Positions 16,792 through 25,708 of a stretch of DNA of 64,000 nucleotides are shown in pieces. How positions within the stretch are numbered: position 1 is the first letter of the stretch; each line of letters begins with the position of its first letter. The DNA is from a bacterium OL-1 (GTDB lineage: Bacteria > Actinomycetota > Coriobacteriia > Coriobacteriales > Atopobiaceae), in contig LM994625.1 in the NCBI GenBank assembly GCA_000752675.2, positions 154,734 to 218,733 on the forward strand, read 5' to 3'. The translations under genes and the position numbers were made by a program. The notes below the pieces were generated by a model. It saw nothing but the letters and a program-made list of their open reading frames with translations. It searched no databases and was not told where the DNA came from.

Positions 16792-18305
16792 AGGTCGCGG
16801 CGGGTGAGGATCTCCTGCGGGATCAGGCGGCAGCCCTCCACAACGCTGCGCGCATAGGCGGCAGCCTCCTCGGTGAGGTCATCGCACATGAGCGACATGT
16901 CCGGCATGCCAAGGTTCACCTGGCAGGTCTGCTCGTTGTCAGCGGGATCCGGATAGCGCTCCTGAGCCTTGTCAATCATGAGCTGGTAGGCGGGGGTGAA
17001 GGGCGCAAAGGGGTAGTGCTCGCCCAAAACGTCACGCAGACGCACCATGATGTCGATGCCCGCGCGGTCGATGTCGCCCCAGTAGAGGACCTCAACGGAG
17101 TCTGCGCCCAGCGTGTCAAGGAGCAGCGCAAGGCGGTTGTGCTCGAGGATGGGCGTGCCCCCGCCCAGCACCACGGCATGGATGCGCTCGCCCAGGATGG
17201 TTGTGCGACCCTCCTCGTACATGAGGTCGTGCACGTCAAGCCAGGGATCGAGGTTCTCGGTCACCAGCACGCGCATGTGCTTCCTGCGACGCGGCGCGTG
17301 GTAGAGAAGGTCAGGCTTGGGCATGGGCCGGTGGCGGATGACGTCCTCCATGCCCATCGCACGCAGCAGCTTGTGGCCGTCGGAGCCGTACTCAAAGAAC
17401 TTCTCGTCGCCGCCCATCTGGTAGGCAAGCTGACGACGCGTGATGTCACCGGGGAGCGCACCGTTTACCAGGGCGTCATTGATGGCCGTGAGCTGGCGCT
17501 CGAAGAGCGTGTACGCGCCGGGGTGGCTGAGAAGCCAACCGTTCATCCAGAAGCGCTGGTCAAGCTCGAGGATCTTTGCGCGCACCTCGGTCTCGGCGGG
17601 GCCGCCGCGGCGGACGTAGGGAACCTCGGAGAGCTGCGTGGGATGAGAGGGACTGCCCTTCCCCACCCGGCGCAGGCGTCCGCGCTGGGTGCGCGGGGCG
17701 GAGGAGCGACCGGGCTTCTCGACACGCGCGGGGGGCGCGGGCTGTGCGGCATCACCGGGCTGTGCAGATGCTTCGGGCACCTGAGCGTCGCCGGGCTTCG
17801 AGGCGTCGGCGGGCGTGGGGTCCGTCGCAGCGGCGGGCTCCTCGGCTGCAGTGGTACCGTCCGCAGCGGCGGGGTCCTCGGCTGCAGTGGTACCGTCCGC
17901 AGCGGCAGGCTCCTCGACCGTCTCGGAAGTATCGACGACCTCGGGCGCGGGCTCGTTCTCGTCCACAGCGCCAGCCGTGCCCGCGTCGCCCTCGGCCTTC
18001 TCGCCAGCGCCGTCAGCGCCCTCCACCTGCGACGGAACGCGCAGCGTGTAGACGCCCTCCTGCCCCTCCACGGGGTCGAGCGCCTCAGAGCACACCGCCG
18101 CAGTCAGCGCTACCTGGGCTTCCTTGCCATACTTGCCCACGATTCGCTTGATGTCCTCGTCGGTCACAACGTCGCCCCGCACGCGCACCAGCGCGCTCGC
18201 CACGGACGCAGCCTTGTTCTTCTGCGAGGGCTCCAGAACTTGGCAGAGGGTCTCCCTCAGATAATCAAGATTCATACGTTCCACGTCGGTCAGTTTTCGC
18301 GCCAT
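16788..18305 (-). CDS. solitary JetD-like protein (DUF2220/TOPRIM-type)
   Basis: Protein of 505 residues in three parts. The N-terminal ~95 residues form a small helical domain beginning KLTDVERMNLDYLRETLCQV. Residues ~95-215 are Pro/Ala/Glu-rich and presumably disordered, including a 12-residue tandem repeat. The C-terminal ~280 residues resemble the JetD nuclease subunit of Wadjet: VEVLYWGDIDRAGIDIMVRL is the characteristic WGDID block of its TOPRIM-like domain, followed by YPFAPFTPAYQLMIDKA. In Wadjet, JetD cleaves DNA loaded by the JetABC condensin complex. No jetA, jetB or jetC genes flank this copy, so it is either an orphan or does something else. The stop codon lies inside a palindromic repeat. 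Confidence 0.8.
   Translation of the reverse strand: MARKLTDVERMNLDYLRETLCQVLEPSQKNKAASVASALVRVRGDVVTDEDIKRIVGKYGKEAQVALTAAVCSEALDPVEGQEGVYTLRVPSQVEGADGAGEKAEGDAGTAGAVDENEPAPEVVDTSETVEEPAAADGTTAAEDPAAADGTTAAEEPAAATDPTPADASKPGDAQVPEASAQPGDAAQPAPPARVEKPGRSSAPRTQRGRLRRVGKGSPSHPTQLSEVPYVRRGGPAETEVRAKILELDQRFWMNGWLLSHPGAYTLFERQLTAINDALVNGALPGDITRRQLAYQMGGDEKFFEYGSDGHKLLRAMGMEDVIRHRPMPKPDLLYHAPRRRKHMRVLVTENLDPWLDVHDLMYEEGRTTILGERIHAVVLGGGTPILEHNRLALLLDTLGADSVEVLYWGDIDRAGIDIMVRLRDVLGEHYPFAPFTPAYQLMIDKAQERYPDPADNEQTCQVNLGMPDMSLMCDDLTEEAAAYARSVVEGCRLIPQEILTRRDL
17827..17916. repeat. 36-bp in-frame tandem repeat, 2.5 copies
   Basis: Units at 17827-17862, 17863-17898 and a partial copy at 17899-17916 differ by one or two bases. 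They encode the repeated EPAAADGTTAAE in the linker of the JetD-like protein, a candidate for length variation between strains. Confidence 0.85.
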
Positions 18306-18495
18306 GCAGGGTTCCTTTCATGCGGTCATGCAAGAATGATACGGCAATGACGAGAAAATCCCTGCATCGAAGCAGCCAATCTTGCATAACTACACGCGAT
18401 ATTACGCCTGCTTTGAATGGGATGAAGTGCGCAGTGAGAAGTGCTTGCACGCGCGGAGCGTGGAGCGTGGCGCGCTGCCGCTCCGCGCCGCACCC

Positions 18496-18570
18496 GTTCT
18501 TACCGGCTCGTCGCGCCTCTCGGCAAAATCCTGCGGAAACGCAGAGGGGATCCCACGTCCCGGTAACAAG
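18496..18570. repeat. 75-bp inverted-repeat unit, fifth copy of the GTTGTTACCGG family
   Basis: Begins GTTCTTACCGGC and ends CCGGTAACAAG. Its length equals that of the units at 12332-12710, and it shares a GTCGCG segment after the left arm with unit 1. It lies in the 424-base gap between the JetD-like and cysteine desulfurase genes. That gap also holds short imperfect repeats (GAGCACGGCAAG type, about 18596-18650) and nothing else recognisable. Confidence 0.75.
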
Positions 18571-18729
18571 CGAGACGCCCTACTCTTCTGAGGCAAGAGC
18601 ACGGCAAGACTGCGACAAGAGCACGGCAGGAGCGCGGCAAGAGCGCATCGCCGCAGCTACACCCCGGCCTCTCTTGGATAATCACACGGTTCTACACGCA
18701 CGTTGCCACCGGGGTGCTGCCCCCAACTG

Positions 18730-19890
18730 TTAGCGCCTCTCCAGAAGCTCCGCCAGTGCGCGAAGCGCATAGTCAACGTCGTCCTCCGAGTTAAAACACC
18801 CAAACGAGAAGCGAATGGCGCCCGTGGGGAAGGTGCCAATGGTCTTGTGCGCAGAGGGCGCGCAGTGCAGCCCAACGCGCACGCTGATGTGGTAAAGCTC
18901 GTCCAGAAGGGTCGCCACCTCGGCCTCATCGCGCCCCGGCGTGGCAAGAGAGACCACGCCCACGCGCTGCTCCACGTCATGGCGCCCGCACACGCGCACG
19001 TGCCCGGCACGCTCCAGCGACTCCAGGCCGTCGAGGAACCGCTGCGTAAGGCCAAGCTCGTGTGCAAGCACAGCACCGCCCTCCTGCGCAGCGCGCCACT
19101 CCAGCGCCGCATGCAGCCCCACGATACCCGGCAGGTTGGGCGTGCCAGCCTCAAGCCGATCCGGCATGAAGCGAGGGATGGTCTCCTTGTCGCTCACGGA
19201 GCCCGTACCCCCAACCACCAGCGGCTCAACGCGATGCGCAAGCTCCTCCGTGAGCGCCACGCCGCCAATGCCTTGCGGGCCGAGAAGCCCCTTGTGGCCA
19301 GTGAACGCCACGGCATCTATGCCCATGACCTCCATGTTTATGGGAAGCACGCCCGCGGTCTGCGCTGAGTCGAGAATGAACGCCAACCCGTGCGCACGGC
19401 AGAACTCCCCCACCTTGGCCACAGGCATCACGGTGCCCGTCACGTTGCTGGCGTGCAGCATGACAACGGCGCGCGTGTTGGGCCGCAGGCACCCAGCAAG
19501 CGCATCGATGTCGAGCATGCCCGTCTCGTCGCACGGGCAGCGTGTAAAGCTCACACTACGCGACTCAAGCTGAACAAGAGGTCGCATGACCGCATTGTGC
19601 TCCATGGACGAGACAATCACGTGATCGCCCTCGTGGAGAAGGCCTTTTATCAAGAGGTTGAGCGACTCGGTCACGTTTCGGGTGAAGACGATGTCCCGGG
19701 CATCCGGCGCGCCAAAGAGCGAGGCGAGTGCCTCCCTGGTCTCCAGCACCACGCCCTCGATGTCAAACGCGCTGGCATACGAGCCTCGCCCCACGTTTGC
19801 GCCGCATGTGGTCATGAACTCGTACATGGCCCGAGGCACGCATTCTGGTTTAGGGAACGTAGTGGCGGCGTTATCCAAATACGCGTTCAT
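18730..19890 (-). CDS. cysteine desulfurase family protein (class V aminotransferase)
   Basis: PLP enzyme that releases sulfur, or selenium from selenocysteine, as a protein persulfide or perselenide. It has 386 residues. The PLP lysine is K200 in AFTGHKGLLGPQGIGG. The Asp contacting PLP lies in FILDSAQTAG. The catalytic cysteine is C343 in VGLHCAPSAHKTIGT. This pattern marks the cysteine desulfurase subfamily (TIGR01977-like) commonly found with yedE/yedF. It is transcribed divergently from yedE across a short AT-rich gap, supporting a joint role in selenium or sulfur trafficking. Choice between selenium and sulfur is inference from neighbours. Confidence 0.9.
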   Translation of the reverse strand: MNAYLDNAATTFPKPECVPRAMYEFMTTCGANVGRGSYASAFDIEGVVLETREALASLFGAPDARDIVFTRNVTESLNLLIKGLLHEGDHVIVSSMEHNAVMRPLVQLESRSVSFTRCPCDETGMLDIDALAGCLRPNTRAVVMLHASNVTGTVMPVAKVGEFCRAHGLAFILDSAQTAGVLPINMEVMGIDAVAFTGHKGLLGPQGIGGVALTEELAHRVEPLVVGGTGSVSDKETIPRFMPDRLEAGTPNLPGIVGLHAALEWRAAQEGGAVLAHELGLTQRFLDGLESLERAGHVRVCGRHDVEQRVGVVSLATPGRDEAEVATLLDELYHISVRVGLHCAPSAHKTIGTFPTGAIRFSFGCFNSEDDVDYALRALAELLERR

Positions 19891-19997
19891 CGGTCTACCA
19901 GTACCTTTCGCCTAATAACAAACAAATTTTCATGAATCCAAACAATTATATATGAGTCCCCAGCCCTACACGGACGGTCAGGAAAGGAACGTGTCAC

Positions 19998-21080
19998 ATG
20001 AACCTTAGCAAGAACGAGAAGGCGATGACGATCATTGCCGGCGTCATCATGGGCGTGATAGGCGCCTCGCTCGTGCTCTTTGGGAACCCCAAGAACATGG
20101 GCTTTTGCATCGCGTGCTTCCTGCGTGACACCGCCGGCGGCGTTGGCCTTCACCGCGCCGAGGTGGTCCAGTACATCAGGCCCGAGATTATAGGCCTCAT
20201 CTTTGGCAGCCTTTTTGCGGCCCTGGCCACCAAGGAGTTCTCGCCCCGCGGCGGCTCTGCGCCCATGACCCGCTTTGTGCTGGGCTTCTTTGCCATGATC
20301 GGCGCCCTCATGTTCCTGGGCTGCCCGTTCCGCATGATTCTGCGCATCGCCGGCGGCGACCTCAACGCCATCGTGGCCTTTGTGGGCTTTGTCTGCGGCA
20401 TCGCAACCGGCGTGTTCTTCCTCAACCGCGGCTACTCGCTCAACCGCACCCGCAAGGTCTCCAAGTCCGAGGGCAGCATCCTTCCCGTGATTGCCCTCGT
20501 CTTCCTGGTTCTGCTCGTTGCCGCGCCCGCCTTCATCTTCTTTAGCGAGAAGGGCCCCGGTTCGATGCACGCGCCTCTCGCCATCTCGCTCATCGCCGGC
20601 ATCATCGTGGGCGCGCTTGCCCAGCGCACCCGCTTCTGCATGGTGGGCGGCATCCGCGACATGATCCTCTTCCGCGAGAATCGCCTGCTCCTGGGCTTTG
20701 TGGCCGTGCTCGTCTCCGCGCTGGTGATGAACCTCATCTTCTCCGCCACCACCGGAACCTCGTACTTCAACCTTGGCTTTGAGAACCAGCCCATCGCCCA
20801 CAGCGACGGCCTGTGGAACTTCCTGGGCCTCTATCTCACCGGCTTTGCCTGCGTGCTCCTGGGTGGCTGCCCGGTGCGCCAGCTCATCCTCTCCGGCGAG
20901 GGAAACACCGATAGCGCCGTGACCATCCTCGGCCTCTTTGTTGGCGCGGCTTTCGCGCACAACTTTGGCCTCGCCGCCAGCGGCGACGGCCCCACCGTCA
21001 ACGGCATGATCGCCGTTGTCATTGGCATCGTCGTTGTTGCCGTTATCGCCCTCACCAACCTCAAGACCGCAAAGGAGTAG
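19998..21080 (+). CDS. yedE: YedE-family selenium/sulfur transporter
   Basis: Integral membrane protein (360 residues) of the YeeE/YedE family, with about ten hydrophobic helices in two related halves. Conserved cysteine-containing loops are visible: MGFCIACFLRDTAGG, FLGCPFRMILRIAGGDLNA, RTRFCMVGGIRDM and LLGGCPVRQLILSGEGN. The family carries thiosulfate or, in the YedE subgroup next to yedF, is thought to carry a selenium species. It is first in a tight operon with yedF (two-base gap) and a DUF3343 gene. The ATG at 19998 follows GGAAAGGAACGTGTCAC. Confidence 0.9.
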   Translation: MNLSKNEKAMTIIAGVIMGVIGASLVLFGNPKNMGFCIACFLRDTAGGVGLHRAEVVQYIRPEIIGLIFGSLFAALATKEFSPRGGSAPMTRFVLGFFAMIGALMFLGCPFRMILRIAGGDLNAIVAFVGFVCGIATGVFFLNRGYSLNRTRKVSKSEGSILPVIALVFLVLLVAAPAFIFFSEKGPGSMHAPLAISLIAGIIVGALAQRTRFCMVGGIRDMILFRENRLLLGFVAVLVSALVMNLIFSATTGTSYFNLGFENQPIAHSDGLWNFLGLYLTGFACVLLGGCPVRQLILSGEGNTDSAVTILGLFVGAAFAHNFGLAASGDGPTVNGMIAVVIGIVVVAVIALTNLKTAKE

Positions 21081-21082
21081 CC

Positions 21083-21292
21083 ATGAAGACCATCGACGCA
21101 CAGGGGCTTTCGTGCCCGGAGCCGGTCGTGCTCACGAGAAACGCCGTGAAGGAGAACCCCGAGGGTGTGATTGTACTGGTAGACGCCGTGGCCGCACGCG
21201 AGAACGTTACGAGGTTTGGAAAGAGCCAGGGCTACGACGTGGCCGTGGAGGACACCGAGGACGGGTGGAAGCTCACCCTCACCAAGGCGTAG
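21083..21292 (+). CDS. yedF: TusA/SirA-like sulfurtransferase, YedF type
   Basis: Small cytoplasmic carrier protein (69 residues) with the TusA/SirA fold. The motif AQGLSCPEPVVLTRNAV carries the single conserved cysteine (C11) that holds sulfur or selenium as a persulfide or perselenide. It matches the N-terminal domain of YedF; the usual second YedF domain is missing. It starts two bases after the yedE stop, so the two are co-translated. Confidence 0.88.
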   Translation: MKTIDAQGLSCPEPVVLTRNAVKENPEGVIVLVDAVAARENVTRFGKSQGYDVAVEDTEDGWKLTLTKA

Positions 21293-21300
21293 GCAGAGCC

Positions 21301-21561
21301 GTGGCCTACAAGAGCTACATAGCCCTGTTCTACTCGCACTTTGGCGCCACGCGCTACGCCAAGCTACTCAAAGGCGCCGGCTGGGAAAACCGCATGTGCC
21401 CCGTGCCGCGCTCGCTCAGCAGCAGCTGCGGCACCTGCGTGCGGTATGCGGGACCTGCGCCCTGCCCCACGCCAGACGTGCCCGAGGAAGTCGAGAAGAT
21501 CGTGGAGGTACACGAGGGCGAGGACCCGCTTTACACCACGGTCTACGAGTTCGAGGACTAG
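21301..21561 (+). CDS. DUF3343 protein, putative Se/S carrier
   Basis: Protein of 86 residues starting at GTG 21301, eight bases after the yedF stop. It has the DUF3343 pattern: an N-terminal strand-helix (YIALFYSHFGATRYAKLLKG), then PVPRSLSSSCGTCVRY with a CxxC pair. DUF3343 genes are regularly found with yedE, yedF and cysteine desulfurases and are proposed to relay selenium or sulfur. The ribosome site (GGCAGAGCC) is weak. A longer in-frame extension upstream is an overlap artefact. Confidence 0.8.
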   Translation: MAYKSYIALFYSHFGATRYAKLLKGAGWENRMCPVPRSLSSSCGTCVRYAGPAPCPTPDVPEEVEKIVEVHEGEDPLYTTVYEFED

Positions 21562-21600
21562 CCGCAGTACGGCAGACAACAGCAAGCGTCCCACAAGAAA

Positions 21601-21629
21601 GGGCCCGCCGGCTTCGTGCCGACGGGCCC
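21601..21629. terminator. hairpin terminator between convergent operons
   Basis: GGGCCCGCCGGC pairs with GCCGACGGGCCC (one G-T pair) around a 5-base loop. On the minus strand it is followed by TTTCTTG, which suits the end of the phosphoketolase transcript; it may also stop the yedE operon. Confidence 0.75.
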
Positions 21630-21707
21630 TAAAGCGTGGGCTATGCGAGGCGCGCGAGACAAGCGCGACGAGCGCGCAGCCTGCCGTGACAATCGCGCAG
21701 CCTGCTA

Positions 21708-24212
21708 CTACTCGTTGTCGCCGCCAGTGGCCTTGGTAGCGCTGATCGCCGCGGCGGTATCCTTGGCGTCGTGCCACACCCAGTCGGTGAAGGCGGGGTG
21801 ATCGTAGCCGTTGTCGACGGCAAACTGGAAGGCGTCCTGGCGGAACTGCTCCCACTCGGCAATCTGGTCGGCCCACTTCTCGGCATCCAGGATGCGCAGC
21901 GCGTCGGCGGCAAGCGCCCAACGGTCCATGTGGTTCAGGCGCAGCATGTCGTATGGCGTGGTCGTGGAGCCCTGCTCCTCGTAGCCATGGACGTGGAAGT
22001 TGTCGTGGTTCGGGCGGTCCCAGATGAGGCGGCGAACCGTGCCGGGATAGGCGTGGAAGGCAAAGAGCACGGGCTTATCGGCCGTAAAGAGCTCCGTGAA
22101 CTGCTCGTCAGAGAGGGCCTCGTCGTTCTCGGAGGCGTTCTGGATCTTGAGCAGCTCAACCACGTTGACCAGGCGGCACTTCACGCCCAGCTTGTCGAGA
22201 AGCTCGAGGGCGGCCATGGTCTCCTGCGTGGGCACGTCGCCGCAGCAGCCGAGGACGATGTCGGGCTCCTCGCCGTCGGCGGTGTTGGACGCCCACTTCC
22301 ACTCGGCGGCGCCAGCCGCGAGCTCCTCGCGGGCCTCGTCAAGCGTGACCCACGTGGGGGCGGGCTGCTTGCCGGCGAAGACCGCGTTCACGCAGTTGGT
22401 GGACGTGTAGCAGCGCTCGGCCACAGCCAGCAGCAGGTTAGCGTCGGCGGGGTAGTAGATGTTCACCACGTGATCGTTGTTGAACGTCTTGTTGAGAAGC
22501 ACGTCGACAAAGCCGGGGTCCTGGTGCGAGAAGCCGTTGTGGTCCTGGCGCCAGACGTGGCTGGAGAGCAGCATGTTGAGGCCGGAGATGGGCTTGCGCC
22601 AAGGGATCTCGCGCACGGTGGCCTCAAGCCACTTGCAGTGCTGGTTGACCATCGAGTCGACGATGTGCACGAACGACTCGTAGCTGGACCACAGGCCGTG
22701 GCGGCCGGTCAGGATGTAGCCCTCGAGAAGGCCCTCGCACTGGTGCTCGGAGAGCTGCTCGATGACGTTACCCACGGGCGCGAGGTGCTCGTCGTTGGCG
22801 GGGTCGTCGTTGAGGTCGCCGTTGAACCACTGCTTGTCCGTCACCTGGTAGCTGGGCTGCAGACGGTTGGAGGCCGTCTCGTCGGGGCCAAAGATGCGGA
22901 ACTTGTCGCGGTTGTTGTTGATGAGCTCGGCGGTGTACTCGCCCAGCACGCGCGTGGCCTCGGTGGCGCCAAAGCCGTGACCACCGTTCTTGACGTCGAT
23001 CTCGTACTTGGACGTCTCGGGGAGCTTGAGGTCCTCGAGGAGCTTGCCGCCGTTGGTGTTGGGGTTGGCACCCAGGCGCAGCTCGCCCTCGGGCATGAAC
23101 TCGGTGACCTCGGGACGGATGCCGCCCTTCTCGTCAAAGAGACCGTCGGGCTCGTAGGACTCGAGCCAGCCCTTGAGGACCTCGAAGTGGGCCTCGGTGT
23201 CGCGGGCGGACGCCAGGGGCACCTGGTGCGCACGCCAGGAACCCTCGGTCTTCTTGCCGTCGATCTCCTTGGGGCAGGTCCAGCCCTTGGGGGTGCGGAA
23301 GATGATCATGGGATAGAACGGGCGGGACGCCTCGCCGGCGGCCGCGCGGCGCTTGATGTCGCAAATCTCGTCGAAGACGGCCTCGAGGAGCGTGGCAAAG
23401 CGACGGTGGATGGAGGCGTGGTCCTCCTCGTCAAAGCCGGCAACAAAGTTGTAGGGGTGGTAGCCCATGCCGCGGAAGAACTCGTCACGCTCGCCGTCAG
23501 AGATGCGGGCGAGGATGGTGGGGTTCGCGATCTTGTAGCCGTTGAGGTGCAGAATCGGCAGGACGATGCCATCGGTCAGCGGGTCCATGAACTTGTTCGT
23601 CTGCCAGCTGGTGGCAAGCGGGCCGGTCTCGGCCTCGCCGTCGCCAACCACGGCAACCGCGAGCATGCTGGGGTTGTCGAGCACGGCGCCGTAGGCGTGG
23701 GAGAGCACGTAGCCCAGCTCGCCGCCCTCGTGGATGGAGCCGGGGGTCTCGGGCGCGTAGTGGCTGGGGATACCGCCGGGGTAGGAGAACTGGCGGAAGA
23801 ACTTCTGGAGGCCGGCCTCGTCATCGGTAATGTCGGGACGGATCTCGCGGTAGGTGCCGTCGAGCAGGGACTGCGCGGTGCCGGCAGGTCCACCGTGGCC
23901 GGGGCCCATGAGGAAGATGGCGTTCTGCTGGTGGTCGCGGATGAGGCGGTTCACGTGGCCAAAGAGGAAGTTCAGGCCGGGCGTGGTGCCCCAGTGGCCA
24001 ACGAGGCGGTGCTTGACGTCCTCACGGGTGAAGCCGTCGGGGCCGTCCTGGTTCTTGAAGTCCGCGCGCATGAGGGGGTTGGAGCGCAGATAGATCTGGC
24101 CAACGGACAGGTAGTTGGCGGCGCGCCAGTACTTGTCGACCCACGCAATCTCGTCCTCGCTCACCGGGCCGTTGAGCTTCTTCCAGGGAGTTCCCAACAC
24201 AGGCTGAGCCAT
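21708..24212 (-). CDS. xfp: phosphoketolase (xylulose-5-P/fructose-6-P)
   Basis: Thiamine diphosphate enzyme that splits xylulose 5-phosphate (and often fructose 6-phosphate) with phosphate to acetyl phosphate plus a triose or tetrose phosphate. It is the key step of the phosphoketolase pathways. The 834-residue length is typical. Visible features: substrate-site [29 protein letters not shown], the ThDP motif [10 protein letters not shown] followed by NGYKIANPT, and the C-terminal block [21 protein letters not shown]. The start [10 protein letters not shown] at 24212 follows GAGAGGAGAGA; the 19 upstream in-frame codons lack support. A LacI-type operator about 100 bases upstream suggests carbon-source control. 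Confidence 0.97.
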   Translation of the reverse strand: MAQPVLGTPWKKLNGPVSEDEIAWVDKYWRAANYLSVGQIYLRSNPLMRADFKNQDGPDGFTREDVKHRLVGHWGTTPGLNFLFGHVNRLIRDHQQNAIFLMGPGHGGPAGTAQSLLDGTYREIRPDITDDEAGLQKFFRQFSYPGGIPSHYAPETPGSIHEGGELGYVLSHAYGAVLDNPSMLAVAVVGDGEAETGPLATSWQTNKFMDPLTDGIVLPILHLNGYKIANPTILARISDGERDEFFRGMGYHPYNFVAGFDEEDHASIHRRFATLLEAVFDEICDIKRRAAAGEASRPFYPMIIFRTPKGWTCPKEIDGKKTEGSWRAHQVPLASARDTEAHFEVLKGWLESYEPDGLFDEKGGIRPEVTEFMPEGELRLGANPNTNGGKLLEDLKLPETSKYEIDVKNGGHGFGATEATRVLGEYTAELINNNRDKFRIFGPDETASNRLQPSYQVTDKQWFNGDLNDDPANDEHLAPVGNVIEQLSEHQCEGLLEGYILTGRHGLWSSYESFVHIVDSMVNQHCKWLEATVREIPWRKPISGLNMLLSSHVWRQDHNGFSHQDPGFVDVLLNKTFNNDHVVNIYYPADANLLLAVAERCYTSTNCVNAVFAGKQPAPTWVTLDEAREELAAGAAEWKWASNTADGEEPDIVLGCCGDVPTQETMAALELLDKLGVKCRLVNVVELLKIQNASENDEALSDEQFTELFTADKPVLFAFHAYPGTVRRLIWDRPNHDNFHVHGYEEQGSTTTPYDMLRLNHMDRWALAADALRILDAEKWADQIAEWEQFRQDAFQFAVDNGYDHPAFTDWVWHDAKDTAAAISATKATGGDNE

Positions 24213-24312
24213 TCTCTCTCCTCTCACTGGCGGGCCCTCGGCACCGCCACTCGAGCGGCCCTTTGGCACCGCTCGCCTACTTGTTGTTTGTTGCTCGAAC
24301 TAGAGTGTAGTT

Positions 24313-24328
24313 GGTAAAACGATTTACC
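24313..24328. promoter_or_regulatory. LacI/cre-type operator upstream of xfp
   Basis: GGTAAAACGATTTACC: six-base arms GGTAAA/TTTACC around a central CG, the hallmark of LacI-family sites. On the minus strand it lies just upstream of a TACACT -10 candidate. Related 16-mers occur at 34171-34186 and 44890-44905. Confidence 0.6.
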
Positions 24329-24339
24329 TTGACGAGAAG

Positions 24340-24684
24340 GAACGGGAATTCTCGGCTGCGCCGCAAGTTCTGCACAATTGGAGGTGCGGAGCTGCGGCAA
24401 ACAAAGGAGCCTGAGAAGCCCGTTCGCACGAAATCGTCGTGAGAACGCGCCTTTGGGGACCGGGCGATTCGCTACGTCATGCAATACGCCTGCTGTCGAG
24501 ACCCCGCTCCTACCTGTCTCGCAGAGTTTTGGTTAAGTCCCTTATACGTCCCTGTTGAAGGGACAATTCTCTGACCTGAGGTTTATCAAATATCGAATCG
24601 CCTGATACTTTGGGATACCGAGAAAACCCTAGCCCAACCGTCAATTCATGCCAACAGGCCGCGCATCACCGTCACTCGACGACC
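24340..24684. other. intergenic region between LacI gene and xfp
   Basis: No gene is seen. It holds an imperfect inverted repeat with GCCGCA/TGCGGC arms (about 24360-24398) and a small GTCCCT/AGGGAC hairpin (about 24549-24565) that may end the LacI transcript. Confidence 0.4.
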
Positions 24685-25707
24685 TCATAACGCCCGAACG
24701 CTGTCCTTCTCGACCAGCCGCGGAGTGAGCATGCGCTCGACCGGCGCCGCAACGTCTGCGTCCTCGGCGCGCTCCCCTACCCGTGCGAGCATCATCTGCA
24801 CCGCGACCTCGGAGATTGCCGGCACGTTCTGCTCGATGGAGGTGAGCGCCGGCTCGAAGAGCGAGTCGGCGGCACTGTTGTCGTAGCTCACCACCGAGAG
24901 GTCGCCCGGCACGCGAAGGCCGCGCTCGTACACACGCTTGAGCAGCCCCAGCGCAATGTTGTCGCTGCTCGCAAATGCTGCCGTGGCGTCCGTGGCGAGA
25001 AGCCCCTCGGCCGCCTGCCAGGCGTCGGGGATGTAGTAGTCACTCTCAAAGACCAGCGCGGGATCAAACGAAATGCCGCGCTCGCTTAAGGCACGGCGAT
25101 AGCCCGCGAGGCGCAACCGGCCGGTATTGGAATCTGGATTGATGATGCACGCCACGCGTCGGTGGCCGTGGCGCAGCAGGTGGTCCGTGGCCAGGTAGCC
25201 GCCAAGCTCGTTGTCGTAGCGCACGCGGTCACAGCTCACGCCGTCGATAAAACGGTCAACCATCACAAGCGGAACGGGCAGCTGTGTGAGATCGTCCATC
25301 AGCTCCTTATCGGTGGTGAACTCGTCCGAGACCACAAGGAAGATGCCATCCACTCCGCGGTTCACCAGCAGGCGGACCAGCTCGGCGTCGCTCTCGGAGG
25401 AACCAACGGAGTTGGTGATGAGCAGCAGGTATCCCCTCTCGCGGCAGAGAATCTCGAGGTTGTTGGCAAGCGAGGCAAAGTAGCGGCTCTGGATGTTGGG
25501 CACGACCAGCCCAAACGAGCGCGACTGCTGCATCACGAGGCTGCGGGCGATCTGGTTGGGGATGTAGTGCTTGCGACGCGCGACCTCCTTGATGCGACGT
25601 CGGTTCTCCTCGCTCACGCGACACGGTCGGTTGTTGAGAACGAGAGACACCGAGGCGGGCGAAAGCCCCACCTCGCGCGCGATGTCCTTGAGCGTCACCT
25701 TTGCCAT
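24685..25707 (-). CDS. LacI-family transcriptional regulator
   Basis: Repressor of 340 residues. The N-terminal helix-turn-helix is VTLKDIAREVGLSPASVSLV with the hinge helix RRKHYIPNQIARSL. A periplasmic-binding-protein-like effector domain follows (about 65-335; FGLVVPNIQSRYFASLANNL, GVDGIFLVVSDEF, CIINPDSNTGRLRLAGYRRAL). The start MAKVTLKD at 25707 has GGAGGGATAAC upstream. It begins one base after the stop of the DUF4143-type ATPase, so the two are probably co-transcribed. Candidate targets are the LacI-type sites upstream of xfp, the GPH symporter and the GH3 gene; this is inference. Confidence 0.93.
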   Translation of the reverse strand: MAKVTLKDIAREVGLSPASVSLVLNNRPCRVSEENRRRIKEVARRKHYIPNQIARSLVMQQSRSFGLVVPNIQSRYFASLANNLEILCRERGYLLLITNSVGSSESDAELVRLLVNRGVDGIFLVVSDEFTTDKELMDDLTQLPVPLVMVDRFIDGVSCDRVRYDNELGGYLATDHLLRHGHRRVACIINPDSNTGRLRLAGYRRALSERGISFDPALVFESDYYIPDAWQAAEGLLATDATAAFASSDNIALGLLKRVYERGLRVPGDLSVVSYDNSAADSLFEPALTSIEQNVPAISEVAVQMMLARVGERAEDADVAAPVERMLTPRLVEKDSVRAL

Positions 25708-25708
25708 G

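Noticed and set aside
21301-21561. Selenocysteine (UGA) codons near the selenium genes
   Set aside because: The nearby coding frames use TAG or TGA only at natural ends, and no SECIS-like hairpin follows a candidate UGA.
21771-24317. 848-codon open frame on the plus strand
   Set aside because: Antisense shadow of the phosphoketolase gene.
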